NCBI GenBank assembly: GCA_015179045.1
Contig: WHUZ01000004.1
Span: 1,674,001 to 1,738,000, forward strand
Direction of reading: 5' to 3'
Source of the DNA: Kalaharituber pfeilii
Lineage: Eukaryota; Ascomycota; Pezizomycetes; Pezizales; Pezizaceae
Length of the DNA stretch: 64,000 bases
A program made the translations under genes and the position numbers. The notes below the pieces were generated by a model that did not search any database, was not told where the DNA came from, and saw only the letters and a list, made by a program, of their open reading frames with translations. Each line of letters opens with the position of its first letter. Positions within the stretch are counted from its first letter, which is position 1. Below, piece by piece: positions 33,007-46,580 of the stretch.

Positions 33007-34467
33007 ATGGTGAAATTCCTACTAGACCAAGGGCTTGACGTCAATATGCAGCAAAGATATTTTGGAACTGTGCTACAGGCAGCGGCATATGGTGGAAATG
33101 AGACAATTGTGAAGCTTCTAATAGAGCATGGTGCTAAAATAAATGCAAGAGGAGGGTATTATGGATCCCCCCTTCAGGCAGCAGCCCACCGGGCCAAGCA
33201 TGACACTACCAGTATTGTGCAACATCTATTAGATGCTGGCTCAGATGTTCACATTGTTGGTAGAAAATATGGGACTGCCTTGCAAGCTGCTGCGAGTAGG
33301 GGAAAGGAATCTGTAGTCAGACTTCTGTTGGATGCAGGTGCAGATGTCAACGTTGTTGGTGGAAAGTATGGGACTGCCTTGCAAGCTGCTGCCATGACGG
33401 GAAAGGAATCTGTAGTCAAAATGCTATTGGATGCAGGTGCAGAGGTCAACATCATCAGCGGAAAATGTGGGACTGCCTTGCAAGCTTCCGGCACCAACTA
33501 TGAGGAATATGGAAATGATGTGGAAGCTGTGTACTTTGAGGTAGCATATGCGGGATTAGAGGACTATAGAGAACAAGATACTAGGAGTAGGGAGCCTGCA
33601 GTTAAATTGCTACTGGATGCAGGAGCAGCGGTCAACATCGTCAGTGGGGAATATGGGACTGCCTTGCATGCTGCCGCCTACGGGGGAGACGAATCTGTGG
33701 TTAAGATGCTTTTGGATGCAGGAGCAAAAGTTAACATTATCGGCGGAAAGTATGGGACTACCTTGCAAGCTTGTGCTGCTGGCTGCGAGAAATACGATGA
33801 ACAAGGCACCAGGACTAGGGAGGCTGTGGTTAAATTGCTGTTGGATGCAAGAGCAGAGGTCAACATTGTCAGTGGGGAATATGGGACTGCCTTGCATGCT
33901 GCCGCCTACAGGGGAAACGAATCTGTGGTTAAAATGCTTTTGGATGCAGGAGCAGAGGTCAACATCATCGGCGGAGAATATGGAACTGCCTTGCAAGCTT
34001 GTGCTGCTGCCTACGAGAAATACGATGAACAAGGTACTAGGACTAGGGGGGTTGTGGTTAAATTGTTCTTGGATGCAGGAGCAGCAGTTGACATCATGGG
34101 AGGCATGTACGGCACTGCCCTACACGCAGCGGCATACATGAACAGTTTGCGAGTTTTCATAATGCTTCTGGATGCAGGCTCAGATATACATACGACCGTG
34201 GGGCAGTACGGAACGGTTTTGCAAGCTGCAGCATTGGCCTTCAGGGATAGCATCGAAAAAATGAAGCTATTGCTCGATAGGGGTGTTGAAGTGAATATAA
34301 GGGGTGGAGAGTACGGCACTGCGCTCAACGCGGTTGAACAACTTGTGAATATGATGGGAGACTCTATTTGTAGGAACTGGAAATTTCTGGATGTGCGGGA
34401 CAATCTCCAGAGGGCAATAGAGCTTTTGAAGGATCATGGGGCGGAGGCGGGTGCGTGGAGGGTTTGA
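33007..34467 (+). CDS. P1: ankyrin-only open frame fused to an NLR leader
   Basis: An ATG at 33007 opens a 486-codon frame made almost wholly of ankyrin repeats. Repeats of 33 residues (GTALQAAASRGKESVVRLLLDAGADVN) alternate with longer ones that carry a 17-35 residue charged insert such as KYDEQGTRTREAVVKLL. It ends EAGAWRV like A and C. An in-frame TAA sits just upstream of the VAAAYGQEA block. The preceding 700 bp is the leader that precedes gene C, so about 5 kb of N-terminal and NACHT coding sequence has been deleted. If transcribed, the product would be an ankyrin stack without an ATPase. It may equally be a young pseudogene. The conserved 3'-flank motif is at 34557-34573. Confidence 0.55.
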   Translation: MVKFLLDQGLDVNMQQRYFGTVLQAAAYGGNETIVKLLIEHGAKINARGGYYGSPLQAAAHRAKHDTTSIVQHLLDAGSDVHIVGRKYGTALQAAASRGKESVVRLLLDAGADVNVVGGKYGTALQAAAMTGKESVVKMLLDAGAEVNIISGKCGTALQASGTNYEEYGNDVEAVYFEVAYAGLEDYREQDTRSREPAVKLLLDAGAAVNIVSGEYGTALHAAAYGGDESVVKMLLDAGAKVNIIGGKYGTTLQACAAGCEKYDEQGTRTREAVVKLLLDARAEVNIVSGEYGTALHAAAYRGNESVVKMLLDAGAEVNIIGGEYGTALQACAAAYEKYDEQGTRTRGVVVKLFLDAGAAVDIMGGMYGTALHAAAYMNSLRVFIMLLDAGSDIHTTVGQYGTVLQAAALAFRDSIEKMKLLLDRGVEVNIRGGEYGTALNAVEQLVNMMGDSICRNWKFLDVRDNLQRAIELLKDHGAEAGAWRV

Positions 34468-34949
34468 AACCTTAAGCTGCTATAGATGCATTGCCGGCAT
34501 CAGGAGTCTATATGCTTGATATGGCAAGGCCCATCTGCAGCTGTGGCAGTGATGTGAGATCGTACTCTTTCTTGAAAATTAAGTTCAGAATTCAAAAGGT
34601 TGTATTGCAGCAGTTTCCTTAGTCAAGCTACTTTGCACTAGTAATTGAACTCCCTATCTTTCTATATCCCTTTCTCTATCTCTCTAAGTCTACATTAGTG
34701 ATTGTACGATTTCGCTGTCTGAGATATATATATTTATATAACGAAGCCACAAGTCTTCAATGAATTACATTGTATTCATTTATCCCCTGCGGCTCATGGT
34801 CAGCTGGTCATGTCCGACAACACTGCATTTTATATATTGCGAGGTGAGCGTGGAAACAAGTAGGCTGCCATAGTCTCGTCACGAGTTGGCTTATCGGTAG
34901 TAGCAACTCTTGACATGAAACCTCCAAGTCACTTCGCCATTGGCACTGA

Positions 34950-35970
34950 GGAGGAAGGGGCTTTGCATGATCTCTCATGCATTTTCATTGCTTGATTCAT
35001 TTTTCTCCTTGGCCTATATACGCGTGGTACTTCCATTACAAGCATTTTTGGAGGTGCGCAGCTACAATTTAGCTTTATACTATGGAGTGTGCGCAAACCT
35101 ATGTAATACCGTAGTCTCGTAAGCAGGTATTACCGCTCTGAAGGTAAAGTAGGCCCTAATCAGTAAACACTGAGTGCGTTCAGGGTAACGTTTGGTTGCT
35201 CGCTTGGTTTCTCATCGCGACACCGAAGCATGTTTAACTACATAGTAGGTTCCGGCAAGTGAACCAGCACGCCTGCTTATGAATAGTCTTGGTTTCTCAT
35301 GTCCCGCTACGTGACTTGCCCACACAGTTACTAAATGCTACCTTATTATGCGATATTCCGGCCACCACATTTCGCGCAAAATTACACACAATTGGAGGAC
35401 ATATATATGCCACCCCCATCCCGTTTTTTTACTGTACTGGTGGGACATACAGTACCCTGGCATCACATATTTACAGCGGCTGTCCCACAAAACTACTAAC
35501 CCCCTTCTATAAATACCTGTACTATTCAAAATAAATAAATAAAAAAAACAGGATGGCCTGGTTCCACTAGTATTGAACCATATGGAATCGGAGCATAACA
35601 GTCCCTCTTATTTACCTTTAAGATGCTGGACAATCCTCTTTCGCAGCTTGGAAATAAAAAGCATGGTCTTTGTTGTTATCTCCATGACTACAGACAACGG
35701 CAATTCTACTTCACTCAAGGCAGAGGTCAGTTCAGAAAGCTGGCAACCGCACCTCTTGAACTCCCCCACCTAACCCCCTCCCCCCCCTCCAGCAGTCGGT
35801 CATAGCAGCATTCCCCCCACCCCCACCCCCACCCCCGTACCACGGCCTCGCTCAACCGCCTCTTCAGCACCTGCTCCAGCAGACCGACGGCCCCTTCAGC
35901 AGCTTTCTTGGTTAGCGCAAATTACCTCTTGGTTAGTCGACTATTCCCCTGTCTTTTTTTTTTTTTTTTA
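34950..35970 (+). repeat. Dispersed repeat family R, copy in duplication 2
   Basis: Counterpart of 7555-8600. It has fewer (CCCCCA) units (about three, against six in copy 1) and a longer T-run near 35956. Confidence 0.7.
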
Positions 35971-36469
35971 AATTTTTTTTGGTACTCAGGCTATTGATTT
36001 TATCAATTTGGGAGAAGTGAGAAATTTCAGCTTCGCAAGAGTTTCTGAAAGGAACAATACACAGACCGAGATATTATTTGCAAGCCGATCTACGAATGCA
36101 AAAGTTGAGGAAATAGGACTGGAAGCCTAAATGCAGCTGCCTGGCGTTGAAGCTGTCTCTCTGTGCTGTGTTGGGTAGCGGAGAGGCACCCTAAGTCCAC
36201 GACATTATTGTGCAATGCAATGCATACAGATTGTGCTGTATTAATAAACCCAGCACACGAAGCGCCATAATTGCCTGATCTGGTATCATATCATTTGATA
36301 ATATTGATCACTGACAGGAATGCAATTTGAAATCTTTCATATATGATATTGCAGTCCATAGATTGTTGTTACTGACCAAAGAGGCATCGCACAGATAGAC
36401 AAAACCACAGAATTGATCCAAGTCGTTGCCTGCGGACAGGTACTTGCTCGGCAGACCCATTTTTCTGAG

Positions 36470-36897
36470 GCGCGGGGTGTAGAAGTTCGGGAAACCGATC
36501 CCTAAAGCGGCAACTGGAAAAAAATGGGAGAGGATCTGCTTGTGTTGTATCAATTTCGCATTCCTCGAACTTCAAAATCGAAGCGGCTATGAAGAGAGTC
36601 GCTGCTATGGCTACAGCTGTAAATCGTTCACGAATGAAGAAGCCAATTGGAAGACATGAACCGAATAGTGGAGTACTGACCTAGTTCTTAACGGCACGTG
36701 ACATTAGACCAGTTGCTTTTGCTCCGCATGTGCACATTCAGCCCTGGTGGAGCTGCATGGGGGCTGGGTGCAGTTGTCGATAAGGTGCCCCGCGCAGCAG
36801 GAGTTGCACTTACTTACTGACCTTATAGCTTTTTCGTGCCACACATTCCGAGTCGGTATTGCGTTACAATTGCAGTGCTCCGCCAGAGGCTATAGTG
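36470..36897 (+). promoter_or_regulatory. Conserved leader / putative promoter of NLR gene B
   Basis: Counterpart of 11302-11787 with several small deletions. The TATAAAG of A is TATGAAG here. Confidence 0.4.
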
Positions 36898-39800
36898 ATG
36901 AGACAGATCAAGAATAAAGTCAAGGGCATTTTCAGTGCTCGCTCGAAGACCCCCGAGCCCCAGCGGTCACCTGCGCTCACAGCTTCTGCTGTGGGACCGA
37001 GCTCGAGCTCCCTGAGGGCCCCATCCACTAGCAGCCTTCCCCAAACCACTGTGTAAGTCGCGCTGGAATCTTTATATTCTTGATCTTGAATTCAGTTCGC
37101 GCAATGCCACCTACTAATCACTAATGGTCATGCAGTACGAGACCGCCCGGTATCACTGCCCCTCTCATTGGTGACGCCTGTATCGGACCACACGGAGATT
37201 CCGCCAACTCTCATTCCACCTCGCAGCATTTTGGACCAAGGATTAGTTTCACAAAAGTGGATACTGATAACACGGACAATACAATCTCGCAAACACCCAA
37301 TATCCCCACAAGCTCGTGGAACAACTTGGTTGTCCCACCTATTGCACCTCTAAATCCTTTGGCTGGCGATGAAATTTTCCGAGAACAACTCTCTAAATGC
37401 CAGAGCAAGCTTACTGAAGCACAGAAAGAAGCATTTATGAGTGGTGCATCACCGAACGGCATATTGGACATCATAGCGGAGCTTAATTACCAGCACAGTG
37501 AGAGCAGTATCACTCGGAAATATGCAACAAAGGTCAAGGGGTTTTTACAGGTTGCTGACAACTATTTGAATACCTTGGGGATAATCATTCAGCACAGCCC
37601 TGAATTTTCCTCTCTCATTGTTGGGGGACTACGCTTCTTTATTAATGTGAGTTTACATTATGAGGACTGGTTCCCTGCTCGTACCTTCTATTGTGATTCT
37701 GAACATTTCTGCAGATTGGGAAACGATATACAGATTTCTTTGATAAAGTAGAGGAGGCAATGGAAAAATGGATGTATTATCTGAAATATCTCTCCAAATT
37801 TGCAGAGCTATATTCCCACTATGACGAAGTGAAGCAGGTAAGCTAAACTATTGCTCATGTTTGTGCTACTGCACCTGTACTTATCAGAGGTTCATAGGGC
37901 TTGTGTGTTGCTTATGGTGACTTGATTGAGTTTTTCAAGTGTCTTTATGGGATTTTCGTGGGGGAGAAAGGTGCACTGAACAGTATGTCCATAATTTACT
38001 TTAAACTTTGCATTCCCGTTCTGATTGCCAACTATACATACTTACTCTATTCAGGCAAAACTTCGGGTACCTTGGTTGCTCGTCAATTGATACAGCCACT
38101 GGAAACCAATATTGCAGCAATCATGATGAATCTCAATGAACATATTGTATTCATCGAGAAAATGGCCAGCGTTTTAGAAGCGAAGCGGAGGTTCCTCAAA
38201 GAACAACAAGAAGCCGAAGAGAAGGAACTTAAAGAGAAAAAGGAAGCAGCGGAGAAAGAATCTCACCAGCGAAGAGAGATTCTCGCATGGCTGTCGAAAT
38301 TAGAACCAGAGGAAGACCTTGAACGGATATATGCCAAAAGGCATGATGGAACAGGGGTGTGGTTTTTGAATTCACCGGAGGTTAATGAGTGGTTTCAGGA
38401 GGATAAGAAGTCACTGCTTTGGTGCTATGGAACTGGTAAGAAGCATTATTAACTCAATTGGTATTCATATGCTGACAAATGCACTTATAGCTGGTGTTGG
38501 AAAATCTGTGCTGGCGTAAGTATATTATTCCTTACTTCCGAAGCTAAAATGGACATCTCCAGACTAACTATAGTAACTATGAAAGTTCCACTCTCCTGAA
38601 GGAGATTATCTCAAAGCATCAAGACAACCCTAGTAGAGGCATATGCTTCTTCTTCTTCAATTTTCAAGCTGCAGATACTCAGAAGCCGATTCAACTTTTC
38701 TCTGTGTTACTCAAACAGCTCTGTCGCTTTCAGAAAGCAATCCCCCAAGGACTTCAGGCATTGTTCACTAAATGTCACTCCAATGACAAGCCTCCTACTT
38801 TGCGTGAACTGCAGCATCAATTTGAGGCTGTTACTTCTTTGTTTGAGGAAGTGTTTCTAGTCATTGATGCATTTGATGAGTGCAGCAAAGATGATAGAAA
38901 GGAGATTCTTAATGGCCTAACAAGTCTCTTTCAGCATTGTTCTGCAAAACTCAAGCTTTGTGTAACAAGCCGCCCAGAGAAAGATATAAAGCATGCCTTT
39001 ACGTCCTCAGGATTTGATACAATCAAGATAGAAGCCAAGAAGGTGGATCAAGATATTTCCTGCTTTGTGCAATACCAGTTGCAATTTCGTACGCATGATC
39101 ATTGCACACTTAACGAAGAAATCTGCAAGGAGATTGAATATGCATTAGTGTCAAAAGCAAATGGCATGTAAGTTGAATACATCTATCTGCTGAATTAGAT
39201 ATTTCTTGCTAAGACTATTACAACCAGGTTCCTATGGGCAAAATGTCAAGTGGATGAAATATTCGAACAGCCTTCTATAGCCGATATCCGGATTGCTCTA
39301 CAATGTCTACCATCAGACATCGATGCAACATACAGACGTATTATAAGCAAAATCCTCAAGCAGACACCAGCAATGAGGGCCCTTGCTGAATGGGCCTTGA
39401 CATGGGTGATTACAGCACAAAGACCCCTCAGTCCCGAGGAGCTCGCACAGGCAGTTGCCACTAACCCAGAAAAATCTGTCTCCCTTGATGAAGTCAAGAC
39501 AAAATACTTCCCTCAGACAGTGGTCGATTCCTGCCATGGCCTTATTGCAGTTGAGCAAAACATAGTGAGGCCAATCCATTACACAGTGCACGAATTTCTT
39601 GTAAGGGAATGGCCATGGGATAGTGGGTGGGACTGGCTAAATGCACATACACGAATAGCACAGTCCTGTCTTTGGTATTTGGATCTTTTCAGTACTAATC
39701 CCTATACGTTACTTCGACAAGACCGTTTCAACACTCTCACATACACTGGAGATTTGTTCAACTATATTGCTATTTCATGGCCACATCATGTCAAGTCATG

Positions 39801-42156
39801 TTCAGTAAAGATACCTTCTACGTTAAGAGAGCTACTACAGAACCTTTTTTCTGAGAATGCTGACATATCCTTCTTCCGATCCATCTTGTATGCGTGGTAC
39901 CTTGAAATCCGCAACGCCCCTTTCATTTCAGCTCTCCGGTACTGTGCGGTTGTTGACCTGCTTCCTGTTTACAAACAACTTTTCCCTAATCGCCTCAGTC
40001 AAGAAGACCTCTGCAGATCTGTGAGTCTTGCTGATGCAGCGAGGACAGGATCAATTGAGTTAGTGAAAGATCTACTAGATCTTGTTGGTGATGTTAATAT
40101 TCCTGATGAGAATGGGTGTTATGCACTTCATGGGGCAATTAGGAGTAATAAGCTGGAATTGGTGAAATATTTGTTGGCCCAAGGTGCAAGAATAGATACT
40201 GTCTCTAACAACACAACACCAATCGCGCAAACTGCTATAGAGGGGTCAATAGAGATTGCTCGATTGTTAATCCAGAGCGGGGCCGATCTTACTGTCCCAG
40301 AACGCAAAAGGCCTGCTGACAACAATGATCGACATAAAGATAGCCCTTTACATGTAGCCGCTGCCTACAGCCAAGAGGCTATGGTAAAGTTCTTACTAGA
40401 TCAAGGGCTTGACATTAATATGCAGCAGCGTTATTATGGCACTGTTCTACAGGCAGCAGCTTTGGGTGAAAGTAGTGCTATTGTGAAATGCCTGTTGGAT
40501 GCCGGAGCAGATGTCAATATTGTCGGTGGAAAATATGGCACTGCCTTGCAAGCTGCTGCTGCCAATCCACATGGGATAAACGAATCTGTAATCAAATTGC
40601 TGCTGGATGCCGGAGCAGAAGTCAACATTGTCGGTGGATACTATGGCACTGCCTTGCAAGCTGCTGCTGCCAATCCACATGGGATAAACGAATCTGTAAT
40701 CAAATTGCTGCTGGATGCCGGAGCAGAAGTCAACATTGTCGGTGGACAATATAGCACTGCCTTGCAAGCTGCTGCTGCCAATCCACATGGGATAAACGAA
40801 TCTGTAATCAAATTGCTGCTGGATGCCGGAGCAGAAGTCAACATTGTCGGTGGAGAATATGGCACTGCCTTGCAAGCTGCTGCTGCCAATCTGCATGGGA
40901 TAAACGAATCTGTAATCAAATTGCTGCTGGATGCCGGAGCAGAAGTCAACATTGTCGGTGGAGAATATGGCACTGCCTTGCAAGCTGCTGCTGCCAATCC
41001 ACATGGGATAAACGAATCTGTAATCAAATTGCTGCTGGATGCCGGAGCGGACGTCAACATTGTCGGTGGACGCTATGGCACTGCCTTGCAAATTGCTGTT
41101 GCCCACTATGGGGTAAACGAATCTGTAATCAAATTGCTCCTGGATGCCGGAGCGGAAGTCAACATTGTCAGTGGAGAATATGGCACTGCCCTGCAAACTG
41201 CTGCTGCCAATCCACATGGGATAGACGAATCTGTAATCAAATTGCTCCTGGATGCCGGAGCGGAAGTCAACATTGTCGGTGGACGCTATGGCACTGCCTT
41301 GCAAGCTGCTGCTGCCAATCGCCATGGGATAAACGAATCTGTAATCAAATTGCTGTTGGATGCCGGAGCAAAAGTCAACATTGTCAGTGGACAATATGGC
41401 ACTGCCTTGCAAGCTGCTGCTGCCAATTTCTATGGGATAAACGAATCTGTAATCAAATTGCTGTTGGATGCCGGAGCGGAAGTCAACATTGTCGGTGGAG
41501 AATATGGCACTGCCTTGCAAGCTGCTGTTGCCCACTATGGGGTAAACGAATCTGTAATCAAATTGCTCCTGGATGCCGGAGCGGAAGTCAACATTGTCAG
41601 TGGAGAATATGGCACTGCCTTGCAAGCTGCTGCTGCCCATGGGACGAACGAAGCTGTAATCAAATTGCTGCTGGATGCCGGAGCGGAGGTCAACATTGTC
41701 GGTGGACAATATGGCACTGCCTTGCAAGCTGCTGCTGCCCATGGGATAAACGAAGCTATAATCAAATTGCTCCTGGATGCCGGAGCGGAAGTCAACATTA
41801 TCTGTGGATGTTATGGGACTGCCCTACACGGAGCGGCGATGGCGGGCTCATTGCAAGCCCTCACAATGCTTCTGACCGCAGGCGTCGCAGATGTACATAC
41901 GACAGCGGGGCAGTATGGGACTGTTTTGCAAGCTGCTGCACGTTCCGGCAGGCTGGACATGGTCGAAAAAATGAAGATATTGCTTGAAAGGGGAGCCGAA
42001 GTGAATGCGAGGGGGGGAGAATATGGGACTGCGCTCAATGCGGCTGAACAACTTTACGCCACGAGGGAGGCGAGACACGGCTATTGGAGAACGTTGCCTG
42101 TTATCAAGGAAGCAATAGAGTTTTTGAAGAATCATGGGGCAGAGTCGGAAGCATAG
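36898..42156 (+). CDS. NLR gene B: helical N-terminal domain, NACHT ATPase, long ankyrin array
   Basis: Paralogue of gene A with the same eight-exon structure: 36898-37052, 37136-37646, 37715-37837, 37898-37982, 38055-38435, 38491-38515, 38574-39167 and 39228-42156, giving 1600 residues. The start is MRQIKNKVKG. Walker A is GTAGVGKS with most residues on the 25-nt exon. Walker B VFLVIDAFDEC, the TSRPE sensor and the HYTVHEFL motif are intact. Exons 1-7 differ from A by only a few bases. From about 39680 (after LDLFSTN) the linker differs strongly, and the ankyrin array has its own set of twelve 34-36 residue repeats (about residues 1056-1482), many with ANPHGINESV where A has ANRHGIDESV. The C-terminus ends AESEA instead of AEAGAWRV through a changed stop context. 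No disruption is seen. Confidence 0.85.
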
Positions 42157-43044
42157 AGGGTTTGAGACTTAAAGTGAATATACATGCATGGTTGGGGCCA
42201 GGCGGCTGCATATATAGTCGATATGAGAAGGTCCGTCTGCAAGTCTGGATGTTGGATCGTACGCTTTCTTAACATTTACTTTCTAATCTTACAAGCTTGT
42301 ACTGCAACAATTTCCCTAGTAAGCCACTGTTGTATGAAATTCTCAATTCCTCTCTCTCTGTAACCTCCTCTATCTACATTTGTAATCATAAATGTACAGG
42401 CCTTACAATCCTGCTGTCTCAAGTACACGATTCTTGCGTGATTGCGACCAGCGAATCAGATGTGCAAGTGCCTAGCGTAAGAGACAGGTCACCAGGACCG
42501 TCACCTAGTCTCTCGAGTCAAGCTAGAGAGTCGGATGTCGAGACTACAGATCACCACTCGTGAATAGTTATAAGGCTAAGTGGCTGGCATGTGTAGGATT
42601 GAGTGTGCATAGGCGCGGGCCGAGTGGATATGCGATGTAGTTGCCTGCTGCTACGGGAATGTGCAGCATTGACCTTGCATAGCTGGAGCTCTTTGTACTC
42701 ACATAGATCCTGCAGGCCATTGGTTGGACAGGTAGTAGTGCCGGTCACTGAAATGTACGATTCCCTCTGTCCAGGATGAGACACTGTGGCCATGATGGCA
42801 CAATTGCAGGTAGATCATTCTCTATGGCCTGGGAAGTCACAGCTTGATATACAGTAGACTAGCCTTGGAAGCCTGAAGGAAGCCTCAAATCTTCTTGGCA
42901 GCAGGGTCGATCCCAGCAGTTTCAATGCTTAAAGCCTCGGAATTGCTACTCACCGCCATGCTACAGAACCCTATTCATGGAATGTTGAAACTGTTTCGAG
43001 TCCTGTGGGGTGCCTAAGGGGTCCAAACTACTGGGCACAGGCAA

Positions 43045-44391
43045 GGGCATAGATTGTAACTTGGTGAATGTAGTTTATAAGTAGCTGGTCTTGAAGGGAG
43101 CGGACGCTGTTAAGATGCAAAGGCGGAATTCCATATAGCAGCTCTGAAAGGGGTAGATGAGACCGTCTCAGTCTTGAGAGTTAGGCATGAGGCCAAGAAG
43201 ACCCTCGTAGAGGGGAGACTCTGCTGTAGCGTCTACAAATGAGACTGGGCAGCAGCAGAAAACTTAGGTAGCTGCATAAGTCAATGGTCAGGTCAGCAGG
43301 GTTGTGGGGACGGCGCTGTGGGTCGGTGATCAGAAGATTGAACGGGAGTGGAGGAAATTTTAATATCGAGTAGCAAGCTAGATAACAAGAGGCATACCAT
43401 GGTAGTAGATCAGAAGTAATAGAGTCAATATCAGGGCTTGAGAATCTGAGAACATGTATAGACATCCTGCGGACAATGACAGAGGTCGATTGGATTCCAA
43501 CCATTCGCAGCTGGAGCTGGAGCTGGGATTGTTGACTGCCGGACCTACAGATTGGGGGGCAGTGAGGCGCCAGGGGCATTGCGGCAGGTGGGGCTAGATG
43601 AGCTGGAGAGTGAGGAGCAGGATTACTTACTGTGACGGAAGTCGATCAAGGGTTAGAACAGGAAGAGGATACGCCATCAACTACCCAGAGACAAGTGGTA
43701 ACAAGCTCTGGGCGAGTTCGTCACAGACAATGACACAGAGTGTAGCAGCGACAATAGCAATCGAGAACCTAGGTAGCGAGGTAGTGTCCCTATAATTGCA
43801 ATAGATAATCAGCTGTGTGAAAATCTCATTCGCGACCTGGTGGATGAAGAATTCTGCGTAACATCTAGGGCGGCAGAGCGACTGAGGAGCGCAATGAGAA
43901 ACACTGAAGCGGAGTTGGGGACAATGTGAGTAAAGGGACACTGGAGAATTGAGGAGAGTGAGAGGGCAGATATGGCAGCTAAGATTGGGGCAAGCTTCCC
44001 AATACCAGGAGGGGGTTTGGAACTGAAAAGAGATTCGCTAGCGAGTGAAGGAAGAGCGGAGGAAGAGCAGACATCTGGTGGCGAGATTCAAAGCAGTGGA
44101 GACGCTGGGCGGCAAAGGAGGCTGAGAAGGTCTCACATATCGATATAGCAGCTAACATCAAGGAAGGGACTATGTAGAAGCTGGCTCAAGAACACTGGGA
44201 AGGCGGGGGGAAGCAACTGCAGGCTGTGCAAGGAAGCTGAGGAAAAAGCAGCGCACTGGATGGAGGGGTACCGGATGAAGGTGTCCGAGGGCCCCGACAT
44301 GGGAGGAGTTGGCCGACGCCGAAGGAGGGAGAGGCGGATAGACCCAAGGAGTTTGTGGAGGTGGTGGCAGAGGCGTTAAGCTGAGGAGAGA
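43045..44391 (+). mobile_element. Dead LINE RNase H remnant, copy 2
   Basis: Counterpart of 17960-19311: the YCDGSRS motif is near 43632 and the RADMAAKIGAS-like block near 43965-43990. A small deletion in the terminal segment near 44310 removes part of the reading frame kept in copy 1. Confidence 0.7.
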
Positions 44392-46580
44392 TAGTGTTCT
44401 TCACACACGTCCGTCTTGCCCCGTCATAGTCCAAAGAGGTTGCATACGGGTAATGACCCCCGCCGCACTCCCCCAAAGGAGTAAAGTATTGTGCTGGAAG
44501 GTGTTGACTTGATTAACAAGCACAGCATAGGTGGTTGCTTCCTTGAGAATTGTCTCATGAGACTACTGAGTATAAGCGAAGTAGAGTGCACTGCAGGTTT
44601 AATATATTATGGCTACGGAAGACAAGGTGTTATGCTGGGTACGAGAAAAGGTGTTATGAGAATTCAACTATTTATTAAAGGGCGAGGGATTAGTCATATT
44701 TTAATTATATATATTACTGCATGTATGTAAATGGGAGGACTGGAGAGGAAGGGGGCGTAGCCTCAAGGACCGGAGTGGTGCGATAGTTGACGAGGTGACA
44801 AAGTGGAGGGAAGCGTTTCCCTGCAGAAAAAGACCTCTAGGAAGCAACAGGAAAGAGGGATAGCAGCGCACTGCTATTCTCCTTTCTCTGCTTCATCACG
44901 TTCGTCCCTCATCTATCGATAGCCTCGTAGTTGAGCCCTCTCCCTCCTTATGCCGTGCATAGGGGATCCTCAATCACCAATAGCTAGCTATAAAACGAAT
45001 ACGGACGATCGAGGTTTGAATTGTGAGCAATGTACCAGTAAATAATAACCAGCCGATCACACTCTAGAGCCTCTATACCAGTCGATAAAAATACCAAAGC
45101 CACAGAAACAGCCTCTATACAGTGGAGAGGAATAAAGGAGACTCGAGTTATGCAACCGGGGGAAAAAGCCATTAAGTTTCGCACGCTCGGTCGTGAGCCT
45201 CGGGAAGAACAAATGAAATTTGCAGACACTGAGTCTAGAAGAACGCAATCCCGAAGCCAGTTAGAACCTCGGGGTGGGATCTTTACCCTCCTAGAACTAA
45301 GACTTCTTCCGAGCTGGCCTGCAAAATTCGCAGCGTCAAAACTACCCTCGAAGATGAACTAATATCGCCATCAGCCGGTATGGAAATATGTTTTTTCTTT
45401 TTAACTTACTGCGCCAATCAACAACACTATCCAGTGATCAGTCCTCTTGATTTCATATTTAACATCCCTAAATTAACATCCCCAATTCAAATATCGACCT
45501 TCTCAGCCAGATGGTCGATTTTCAATTGCTACACCTCGTGCTACTTGAACCCCTCAGCATAGTCTGAATAGGAAGCGGGGAGGTTGCTTTTCTACCTGCG
45601 TGAGCATTATAACTTGTCCTGCAATCCAGTCCTCGCTGGGAAGATTAGCCCAGCATCACCAGTCTCAGAATCTTCAGTACCTTCATATTTAAGCTAACTC
45701 ACCTAGTTAGTAGTATACATTACCAGTAATCCGTGCTAAGACTCACGCAAACATTGGTGTCATTTGTCAATCAGCCAGTCTCTAATCAGAGCACCGACTG
45801 AGGGGATCTCTGATTTGAATTGTTTGTCTCCATCTGTTGGGTCGTAAGGTTGAAAAACTCCGTTTGTGCTGGCTGGTGCACTCGGAGGGAGCAACATTGG
45901 CAGCTAGGGGTTTGGCATGGTATGGGAAATAGTTGATGGGCGAGTAGTCTAAGAGTATAAACGGGACTGTCTTTATTCTTACACACAGTGTGAGTATGGA
46001 TTATTTGAGGTTTTGTCAGAAACGTTTGCTTCTCTGAAAACCTTGTTTTTTTTTCATGTAGATAAAGCAATTACCCTCCTGTGTCAGTCTATAGTCCCTC
46101 CGATTTTGATTGTTTATAAAAGAGGGTCTTTGTGCGCATAATTTGTCATCCACAGTTGTTCACTGTTCTTCTATTATTCGCTTTTACTAGTCGTACTATT
46201 GTTCTCTCTACATAATTTACTCTCCCCTACTGTTCTGTGTTAAGCTGCTATAAAAACTACGTGTCCTTGGTCACTTCCTTAGTCTCGTAACCAGGTACTT
46301 CCCCACTTTCCACCCGCTTTGTGTTTCCCTTCTGTTACCTCCGGAATGTCAATATGTAGGACGAAGACGGTGCAACGCCACTCTTGATTGCAACTGCTAG
46401 ACGCCATGATGCCATGATGCCACAGTCCGCTTGCTGCTGCAACGAGCGGATGTAGATGTAATCACCCGTTATCTAGAACCCCCCCAAAAAACGTATGAAA
46501 TCACGTCACCCATGGCTCGACCAAGAAAGAATGATATGGCAAAAATTCAGAACGTGGATCAAAAACAAAGAAATATAAAT
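44392..46580. other. Duplicated spacer with LTR-like remnant, no gene seen
   Basis: Counterpart of 19312-21540. The primer-binding-site-like TGGTGTCA is at 45755-45762. There is a 30-40 bp deletion near 46095-46115 relative to copy 1. No supported gene. Confidence 0.5.
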
